From contig JAILGF010000045.1 of assembly GCA_024696945.1 (NCBI GenBank), forward strand, positions 1 to 39,129: a stretch of 39,129 nucleotides of DNA. Reading direction: 5' to 3'. The stretch comes from Lachnospiraceae bacterium (lineage in GTDB: Bacteria > Bacillota > Clostridia > Lachnospirales > Lachnospiraceae). The number at the start of each line of letters is the position of its first letter. Positions within the stretch are counted from its first letter, which is position 1. The notes under the pieces were generated by a model. That model worked only from the letters and a program-made list of their open reading frames with translations, was not told the origin of the DNA and made no database searches. Positions 33,548-39,129 of this stretch are shown here, piece after piece. The position numbers and the translations under genes were made by a program.

Positions 33548-34099
33548 ATGAAATACAGATTGATACGAAGCAAAAGAAAAACTGTCTCAGTTTCGGTTAA
33601 GAACGGAATCCCCGAGGTCAGGGCTCCGTATGGGGTTCCCGAAACTGAGATAGCTGCCTTTCTGGAAAAGCATAAAAACTGGATCGAAAAACAGATTACG
33701 AAGCAGGAAGAGCTTAAAAGGGAAATGGCATCGGAACCTGTTCTTTCAACGGAAGAGATCAGGGAACTTGCCGATAAGGCTCTGAAGGTGATCCCCGAAC
33801 GTGTGAAGCTTTATGCTTCAAAGATCGGAGTTACCTACGGCAGGATTACGATAAGGAACCAAAGGACAAAATGGGGCAGCTGTACCTCGAAAGGAAATCT
33901 GAATTTTAATTGCCTTCTTATGCTGGTTCCGGAGGAGGTTATGGATAGCGTTATAGTTCATGAACTCTGCCATAGGAAGCAGATGAATCATTCGGACAGG
34001 TTTTATGCAGAGATACTCAAGGTATTCCCCGAGTATTATAAATGGGACAAGTGGCTCAAGGACAACGGAGACAGGATCATGCGGCGGATGACAGGTTGA
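33548..34099 (+). CDS. YgjP-like metallopeptidase domain protein (DUF45/M48 family)
   Basis: A 183-residue cytosolic protein. The N-terminal half has YRLIRSKRKTVSVSVKNG and VRAPYG; the C-terminal half has TKWGSCTSKGNLNFN and the zinc motif VHELCHRKQMNHSDRF (HELCH at 138-142), all hallmarks of YgjP-like proteins. Their substrate is not known; some are linked to restriction-type systems, but none is visible here. It starts 8 nt after the M3-type gene with a weak ribosome site, suggesting coupling to it. It ends 7 nt before the convergent YdcF gene. Confidence 0.93.
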   Translation: MKYRLIRSKRKTVSVSVKNGIPEVRAPYGVPETEIAAFLEKHKNWIEKQITKQEELKREMASEPVLSTEEIRELADKALKVIPERVKLYASKIGVTYGRITIRNQRTKWGSCTSKGNLNFNCLLMLVPEEVMDSVIVHELCHRKQMNHSDRFYAEILKVFPEYYKWDKWLKDNGDRIMRRMTG

Positions 34100-34106
34100 A
34101 ATCCGG

Positions 34107-34841
34107 TTAAAAGATTAGATCCTTGATATATCCGAACACCTCCCTTAAGTAATTGTTGGGAGCATAAAAGGCTTCAGACCTTGCAGCCACGGGGAAAACA
34201 TTTTCCAACCCATGTTTTTTACATAGGTAGATACTGCGGCATAAATGAAAGTTACTTGTAACTATGCCGATACTGGCCCCCTCCGGCAAAAGCTTTTTGC
34301 TGAAAAGGATGTTTTCACTTGTATCGGTGGATTTATCTTCCATAATAATTCTTTTAGGATCAATACCTGACTCTGTCAGGTATTTTTTCATTGCTTCGGC
34401 TTCGGAAATATGTTCGTTTGAGCCTTTGCCGCCCGAGACTATGCACATCGAACGGGGATTGCTTTTGAGATATTCTTCTGCTGCTTCAAGCCTGTATCTG
34501 AGAACACGGCTCGGACCGTCCGCCCTCACTTGGGCCCCGAGCACAATGATATAATCAAGATCCTTCTTGGGTTCACTTTCGGAATAGGATACTATTCTAA
34601 TAAGAAGAAAAACTATCACGAGAATAAGAATTAAGCTTAATGCAGCCAGCCCGATATTTAACCATGCGGGTAGCTTTTGGAAGAAGCCGGTCTTTATTGC
34701 AAGGCCCAGGACTATAAGCAGAAATCCCAAGCATCCCCATATAAGAAAAAAATATGAGCCGGAATGGACACGGTACAACATGAAGCCATACCAAAACGAT
34801 ATGGCAGCAAGTATATATAGTAAGATCCTTATCACTATCAT
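34107..34841 (-). CDS. YdcF family membrane protein (DUF218)
   Basis: A 244-residue protein with three N-terminal membrane helices (about 1-20, 28-48, 58-83) and a DUF218 domain (about 95-235). Motifs: DYIIVLGAQVRADGPSRVL, SGGKGSNEHISEAEAMKKYL, EDKSTDTSEN and VTSNFHLCRS, all typical of YdcF/SanA/ElyC proteins, which act in envelope biology and may bind or transfer envelope precursors. The exact reaction is not established. GAAAGGA precedes the ATG on the minus strand and a promoter lies at 34929-34957. It is transcribed divergently from the marR-ABC operon. Confidence 0.92.
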   Translation of the reverse strand: MIVIRILLYILAAISFWYGFMLYRVHSGSYFFLIWGCLGFLLIVLGLAIKTGFFQKLPAWLNIGLAALSLILILVIVFLLIRIVSYSESEPKKDLDYIIVLGAQVRADGPSRVLRYRLEAAEEYLKSNPRSMCIVSGGKGSNEHISEAEAMKKYLTESGIDPKRIIMEDKSTDTSENILFSKKLLPEGASIGIVTSNFHLCRSIYLCKKHGLENVFPVAARSEAFYAPNNYLREVFGYIKDLIF

Positions 34842-34928
34842 TTAGGGATTCCTTTCTCGAAAGAAGTCTTGACACGGCTCCATGACATGCCGACATTGGG
34901 ATGGCCTTTGTTCACGGCCCCCATCGAT

Positions 34929-34957
34929 AGTCTATCCTATATTTATAAAGACTGCAA
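34929..34957 (-). promoter_or_regulatory. Minus-strand promoter of the YdcF gene
   Basis: On the minus strand TTGCAG (34957-34952), 17-bp spacer, TAGACT (34934-34929), about 90 nt before the ATG. Confidence 0.6.
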
Positions 34958-34997
34958 CGGTTTTTCAAAAAAATAATTGAAAACATAAAAAAGGGGA

Positions 34998-35026
34998 TTG
35001 ACAAATTTCAAAACAGGGTATATAAT
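34998..35026 (+). promoter_or_regulatory. Sigma-A promoter of the marR-ABC exporter operon
   Basis: TTGACA (34998-35003), 17-bp spacer, TATAAT (35021-35026): perfect consensus. Transcription should start near 35033, directly before the repeat array. Confidence 0.93.
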
Positions 35027-35036
35027 CCCAATTAGA

Positions 35037-35111
35037 ACAGTTCCAAACGGAACAGTCCAAAATCAAACAATTCGAAAATAGACAGTCCGAAACGGAATTG
35101 TCTGAAATTGA
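35037..35111 (+). repeat. Five-unit 15-nt tandem repeat array in the marR 5' UTR
   Basis: Units ACAGTTCCAAACGGA, ACAGTCCAAAATCAA, ACAATTCGAAAATAG, ACAGTCCGAAACGGA and ATTGTCTGAAATTGA follow without gaps, sharing a core like ACARTYCNAAA. Units 1 and 4 differ at two positions. Three more degenerate units may follow to 35156. Units 1 and 4 each hold a dyad: GTTCC-AAAC-GGAAC (35040-35053), and the arm GACAGTCCG (35081-35089) with CGGAATTGTC (35093-35102). All three frames lack a usable start codon. A regulator-binding array or an RNA element is possible. Confidence 0.75.
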
Positions 35112-35204
35112 ACAAAAATCGGATTGATAGTAAGAGAATTGACGGTCGGGATTACGAAGGGATTTAAGAAGGGAAATCCTATAGGAAGGAGGACTAAGGG
35201 GTAT

Positions 35205-35657
35205 ATGGAACACAAATTGGCATTGGGATTTGAAATGAAATGCATGAGCAATATGATTACCGGTTTTATCGGAAACGAGCTTACTAAAGCAGGATTTGAC
35301 GAGATAACTGTGACCCACGGCTGGATACTCGGTTTCCTGTGCAGACAGAGGGATACGGTAGTTTTCCAGAAGGATATCGAGACCCGTTTCGGTATGCCGA
35401 GAAGTACCGTGGCGAACATTATGAAGCAGTTCGAGCAAAAAGGCTACATAACCCGGCAGTCCGACGAAAAGGACACACGCCTTAAACGTGTTGTTGTAAC
35501 CGATAAGGGAATCAAGGTTCATGAAGAAACAATAAAGTGCATCGATCATATAAACGAAATCATTGAAGACGGTATTTCCGAAGAAGAGAAGGACATTTTC
35601 AAGAACATGACCGAGAAAATGTCAGAGAATATGAAGAAAAGAGGTTTTAACGGATGA
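35205..35657 (+). CDS. MarR family transcriptional regulator
   Basis: A 150-residue winged helix protein. The core reads VFQKDIETRFGMPRSTVANI, then EQKGYITRQSDEKDTRLKRV with the wing motif DxRxxxV(V)(V)xT typical of MarR, flanked by helices that form the dimer. The frame is open from TTG 35124, but GGAAGGAGG (35184-35192) and AAGGGG favour the ATG at 35205. Its stop overlaps the start of the ABC exporter gene (ATGA). MarR-type repressors in this position usually control the exporter in response to its substrate. The repeat array or the dyads at 35040-35102 are the likely operators. Confidence 0.93.
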   Translation: MEHKLALGFEMKCMSNMITGFIGNELTKAGFDEITVTHGWILGFLCRQRDTVVFQKDIETRFGMPRSTVANIMKQFEQKGYITRQSDEKDTRLKRVVVTDKGIKVHEETIKCIDHINEIIEDGISEEEKDIFKNMTEKMSENMKKRGFNG

Positions 35658-37480
35658 TTAAGCGATTGTTATCTTACGTAAAGGAGTATAAAACAGCTTC
35701 ACTGCTTACTCCTTTAAGCATGGTCATCGAGGTTGCGATGGAGATGGTTGTACCGCTGCTAATGGCTTCGCTCGTTAATGATGGTATAAATGCGAAAAAT
35801 GCAGATGGCGAAGTAGTCGGCGATATCAACCATATCATCGTAATAGGAATTTTCATGGTTATTGCAGCCCTCATCGGTCTTGCGGGCGGTATCATGGGCG
35901 GTGTGTTCGGAGCGAAGGCTTCTACGGGCTTTGCAAAGAATCTAAGAAAAGGAATGTTTGACAAGATCCAGACATTTTCTTTCAAGAACATCGATAAGTT
36001 CTCAACAGCAGGTCTTGTTACCCGTCTTACGACCGACGTTAACAATGTCCAGAACTCATACCAGATGATACTGCGTATGTGTATGAGGTCTCCCATGACC
36101 TTTGTTATAGCGCTGATCATGTCCTTTACTATTAAGGCAAAGCTTGCTCTTATCTATCTTATTGCCGTATTAATACTGGGATGTATCCTTGCATTCATCA
36201 TTTCCAAGGCTATGAAGGCTTTCGAGCAGGCATTTCCCAAGTACGACGAATTGAATGCGAGCGTACAGGAAAATGTAAATGCCATCCGTGTTGTAAAGGC
36301 TTATGTCCGTGAGGATCACGAGAAAAAGAAGTTCAAAACTGCCAGCAACAATATCTATAAGATATTCAGTGCAGCAGAGAAGCTTACAACCTTCAACGGT
36401 CCCGCGATGAGCATCACCGTATACACATGTACACTCCTTATCAGCTGGCTCGGTGCCAACATGATAATCAATACATTTGAGACCGAACTTAATCTTGGCA
36501 ATCTTACAGCTCTTCTTTCATACTGTATGAGTATACTGATGAGCCTTATGATGTTCTCGATGATCTTCATCATGCTTACCATGAGTGCCGCAAGCATGAA
36601 GCGTATCAACGAAGTGCTCGTAGAGGAGCCCGACATTGTTAATCCTGAAAATCCTATTATGGAAGTAAAGGATGGCAGTATAGTATTTAAGAATGTAAAC
36701 TTCCGTTACAATAAGGAAGGAAAGGAAAACGTATTAAGCAACATCAATATAAATATTGAATCCGGTGGAACGATCGGTATCATAGGCGGAACCGGATCTG
36801 CCAAGTCCACTCTCGTTAACCTGATAAGCCGTCTGTATGATGTTAATGACGGAACCGTCCTTGTAGGCGGTGTAGATGTAAGAGACTACGATCTTGAAGT
36901 CCTTCGTGACGAGGTAAGCGTAGTTCTCCAGAAAAATGTCCTTTTCTCAGGAACTATTATGGATAACCTTCGCTGGGGTGTCAGAAAGAATGTGGGTAAG
37001 GATGCCCACGAGGAGACACCCCAAGAGAAGGCCGAAATCGAGGCTGAGTGCATAAGAGCATGCAAACTGGCTTGTGCAGATGAGTTTATCGAGAAGATGC
37101 CTGATAAGTATGAGACCTATATAGAGCAGGGAGGAACTAATGTATCCGGTGGCCAGAAACAGAGATTATGTATTGCAAGAGCCCTGGTAAAGAAGCCTAA
37201 GATCCTTATCCTTGACGACAGCACCAGTGCGGTAGATACCGCAACAGATGCTAAGATAAGGAAAGCATTTGCCGAAGAAATACCCGGTACCACAAAGCTT
37301 ATCATTGCACAGCGTATCGCGAGTGTTATGAATGCCGACAGGATCATCGTTATGGAAGACGGTAAGATAAACGGCTTCGGAACACATGATGAATTGTTAA
37401 AGAGTAATGAGATCTACCGCGATGTTTATGAATCACAGACAGGCGGTAACGGAGATTTTGATGAAGGAGGTGAAAAGTAA
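35654..37480 (+). CDS. ABC exporter half-transporter, subunit 1 (degenerate-site type)
   Basis: A 608-residue protein with six membrane helices (about 15-310) and a C-terminal nucleotide-binding domain. Walker A is GGTGSAKST (378-386), the signature is NVSGGQKQRLCIARAL (about 497-512) and Walker B is ILILDDSTSAVD, where the catalytic Glu is replaced by Asp. That is usual in one subunit of heterodimeric exporters such as TM287/288 and indicates a degenerate ATP site. An insert around 440-470 (AHEETPQEKAEIEAE) lengthens the domain before the signature. It overlaps marR by 4 nt and the next subunit by one base (TAATG). The substrate is unknown, probably a drug, peptide or lipid. Confidence 0.94.
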   Translation: MIKRLLSYVKEYKTASLLTPLSMVIEVAMEMVVPLLMASLVNDGINAKNADGEVVGDINHIIVIGIFMVIAALIGLAGGIMGGVFGAKASTGFAKNLRKGMFDKIQTFSFKNIDKFSTAGLVTRLTTDVNNVQNSYQMILRMCMRSPMTFVIALIMSFTIKAKLALIYLIAVLILGCILAFIISKAMKAFEQAFPKYDELNASVQENVNAIRVVKAYVREDHEKKKFKTASNNIYKIFSAAEKLTTFNGPAMSITVYTCTLLISWLGANMIINTFETELNLGNLTALLSYCMSILMSLMMFSMIFIMLTMSAASMKRINEVLVEEPDIVNPENPIMEVKDGSIVFKNVNFRYNKEGKENVLSNININIESGGTIGIIGGTGSAKSTLVNLISRLYDVNDGTVLVGGVDVRDYDLEVLRDEVSVVLQKNVLFSGTIMDNLRWGVRKNVGKDAHEETPQEKAEIEAECIRACKLACADEFIEKMPDKYETYIEQGGTNVSGGQKQRLCIARALVKKPKILILDDSTSAVDTATDAKIRKAFAEEIPGTTKLIIAQRIASVMNADRIIVMEDGKINGFGTHDELLKSNEIYRDVYESQTGGNGDFDEGGEK

Positions 37481-39129
37481 TGCCGGGACCGGGATCAGGA
37501 CCTAGAATGGGTCGAGGGCCAATGCCCAGAGGAATGAAGCCTACAGTCAAGAATCCGGGAAAGATTCTTAAGAGGCTTATAAAATACATGGTGCTTGATA
37601 ACCTTGCATTATGGCTATGTGTGTGTGCATGTATCGGTATTACGGTTTTCTGCATGACCGTTAAGGGAACACTTTTCACACGTACACTTCTCGATATCTA
37701 TATTCCCGGAATCAAGGAGGGTACACTAACCTTTGCAGATCTTGCACATGAAATATTTATCACTGCATGTTTTATTCTTACAGGTATCCTTGCAAGCTTC
37801 GTACAGGCGAGGATCATGGTAAGGATTACCCAGGGCTTCCAGAGAAAGCTCAGGGATGACATGTTCGAGCACATGGAGTCGCTACCTATTAAGTATTTTG
37901 ATACACACTCTCACGGCGATATCATGTCACTTTATACCAACGATGTCGATACCATGAGACAGATGGTATCACAGAGCATACCTCAGTTTTTGAACAGTAT
38001 CATCACAATCGTCAGTGTTACCATAAGCATGATAATGTTAAGCTGGCATTTGATGATCGTATCGGTCATCATGATATCCATCATGCTGATTACCACAAAG
38101 AAGATTTCAGGAAAGAGCGGAAAGTACTTCGTAAAACAGCAGAAGGCTGTTGGTGCGGTAAACGGATTCGTTGAGGAAATGATGTCGGGACAGAAGGTGG
38201 TTAAGGTATTCTGTCACGAGGATGAAAATATCCGTGAATTTGATAAGCTTAACAACGAGCTTTTTGACAGCGCATACAATGCAAACCGTTTCGCAAACAT
38301 CATCATGCCCATTAACGCACAGCTTGGTAATGTAAGCTACGTTGTGCTTGCTATCGTCGGCGGTGCAATGGCTATTAACGGTGTGGGCGGCTTGGCACTC
38401 GGTGCCCTTATCAGTTACCTTACCTTTAACCGTCAGCTCAACATGCCCATCAACCAGATAAGCATGCAGGTTAACTCGATCATCATGGCTTTAGCAGGCG
38501 GAGACAGGATCTTTCGTCTTATGGATGAGAAGCCCGAGACAGATGAAGGCTACGTAACTTTGGTAAATGCAAAGAAGGTATATAAGCCCGGCAGTGAGAA
38601 CAGGGAATATACCATTGAGGAGACCGACGAACATACAGGTATCTGGGCCTGGAAGCATTTCCACAAGGCAGACGGTACCACTACCTACGTAGAGCTTAAG
38701 GGTGATGTGGTATTTGATAATGTGGACTTCGGATATACTGAGGAAAAGATGGTACTTCACGATATCAAGCTTTTTGCCACACCCGGACAGAAGATAGCAT
38801 TTGTCGGATCCACCGGTGCAGGAAAGACCACCATCACAAATCTTATCAACCGTTTCTACGATATCCAGGACGGCAAGATCCGTTACGACGGTATCAATGT
38901 CAACAAGATAAAGAAGGCAGACCTTCGCCGTTCACTCGGCATAGTACTTCAGGAGACACACCTCTTCACAGGTACCGTTATGGAGAACATCCGTTACGGA
39001 AAGCTCGATGCTACCGACGACGAGGTAAAGGCAGCAGCAAAGCTTGCAAATGCGGACAGCTTCATCAGAAGGTTGCCTCAAGGCTACAACACGATGCTTA
39101 CCGGCGACGGTGCAAACCTTTCACAGGGC
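37480..39129 (+). CDS. ABC exporter half-transporter, subunit 2 (3'-truncated by window edge)
   Basis: The first 550 residues of the partner subunit; the frame is open to the last base, inside the signature motif (NLSQG). The N-terminus is rich in Gly, Pro, Met and Arg (MPGPGSGPRMGRGPMPRGMK), then six helices (about 35-330). A linker of about 45 residues, with TGIWAWKHFHKADGTTTYVE, precedes the nucleotide-binding domain. Walker A is the canonical GSTGAGKTT (about 443-451), so this subunit may contribute the catalytic site; Walker B is outside the window. AAGGAGGT lies just upstream, and the ATG shares its A with the stop of subunit 1. Confidence 0.93.
   Translation, partial: MPGPGSGPRMGRGPMPRGMKPTVKNPGKILKRLIKYMVLDNLALWLCVCACIGITVFCMTVKGTLFTRTLLDIYIPGIKEGTLTFADLAHEIFITACFILTGILASFVQARIMVRITQGFQRKLRDDMFEHMESLPIKYFDTHSHGDIMSLYTNDVDTMRQMVSQSIPQFLNSIITIVSVTISMIMLSWHLMIVSVIMISIMLITTKKISGKSGKYFVKQQKAVGAVNGFVEEMMSGQKVVKVFCHEDENIREFDKLNNELFDSAYNANRFANIIMPINAQLGNVSYVVLAIVGGAMAINGVGGLALGALISYLTFNRQLNMPINQISMQVNSIIMALAGGDRIFRLMDEKPETDEGYVTLVNAKKVYKPGSENREYTIEETDEHTGIWAWKHFHKADGTTTYVELKGDVVFDNVDFGYTEEKMVLHDIKLFATPGQKIAFVGSTGAGKTTITNLINRFYDIQDGKIRYDGINVNKIKKADLRRSLGIVLQETHLFTGTVMENIRYGKLDATDDEVKAAAKLANADSFIRRLPQGYNTMLTGDGANLSQG

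Larger units (their letters stand above)
34842..35204 (+). other. 363-nt intergenic region with divergent promoters and a repeat array
   Basis: No gene is seen. It holds a minus-strand promoter with a leader hairpin, GATGGCC (34901-34907) with GGCCCCATC (34917-34925), for the YdcF gene. It also holds the plus-strand promoter (34998-35026), the 15-nt tandem array (35037-35111) and the rest of a 5' UTR of about 170 nt for marR. Confidence 0.7.

Noticed and set aside
34965..35549. Minus-strand open frame of 194 codons with a pentapeptide-like DCLFS/NCLIL/DCSVW pattern
   Set aside because: It lies antisense to marR and its leader. The five-residue pattern is only the 15-nt DNA array read in that frame, and it crosses the strong plus-strand promoter region.
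1..39129. tRNA, rRNA, CRISPR arrays, insertion sequences, prophage genes
   Set aside because: No cloverleaf, rRNA motif, spacer array, transposase or phage protein was recognised on either strand.

Overview
The window looks like chromosome from a Gram-positive, xylan-degrading anaerobe of the Lachnospiraceae, close to Butyrivibrio or Pseudobutyrivibrio. This rests on the moderately low G+C, strong AAGGAGG ribosome sites, GH11/CBM36/CE4 secreted xylanases, a DUF3502-type sugar-binding lipoprotein with LplB/YtcP-type permeases, the NusG_II plus Gx transporter pair, and the heterodimeric ABC exporter type. The genus is an inference; no rRNA gene or other taxonomic marker is present.

Layout. 1-2.2 kb: the 3' end of an FtsX/MacB-type permease, then a NusG domain II protein and a Gx-family membrane protein. 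2.3-7.2 kb: two paralogous secreted GH11 xylanases, the second a xylanase/deacetylase fusion, flanking an AbiEii-like nucleotidyltransferase whose active-site motif is degraded. 7.3-11.6 kb: a MATE exporter overlapping leuA, a HAD phosphatase, and a convergent flavin split-barrel gene. 11.9-13.9 kb: a secreted YD-repeat-like protein of unknown function and an Hsp20 gene under a CIRCE operator. 13.9-19.8 kb: an aromatic amino acid operon (aroF-tyrA-aroB-aroA-aroC) preceded by a Tyr/Phe-rich leader peptide and a complete three-structure attenuator. 19.9-23.8 kb: a GntR (YtrA-type) ABC locus with two ATPases and two poorly characterised membrane proteins. 23.8-24.8 kb: a membrane-anchored endonuclease/exonuclease/phosphatase-fold protein on the minus strand. 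25.2-28.7 kb: a sugar ABC importer without its own ATPase. 29-30.9 kb: transketolase with a structured leader. 31-34.8 kb: a secreted M3-type metallopeptidase with Ig/Fn3/Big-like domains, a YgjP-type metallopeptidase and a YdcF-family protein. 35-39.1 kb: a MarR regulator and a two-subunit ABC exporter, cut by the window end.

How the genes work together. Xylan is cut and deacetylated outside the cell by the xylanases. Oligosaccharides could enter through an importer such as the one at 25-28.7 kb, although its substrate is unknown. Pentose carbon passes through transketolase, which also makes the erythrose-4-phosphate that the DAHP synthase of the aro operon consumes. The aro operon appears to be controlled by translation of Tyr/Phe codons in its leader rather than by a T-box.

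The most notable signals are regulatory: the aromatic leader attenuator (13958-14192), a five-unit 15-nt tandem array just downstream of the marR/ABC promoter (35037-35111), a paired 12-bp palindrome at the sugar-importer promoter (25101-25163), a phased repeat/palindrome on the GntR-ABC promoter (19862-19891), and the CIRCE site on hsp20. All structures and promoters were found by eye; no folding or database search was run.
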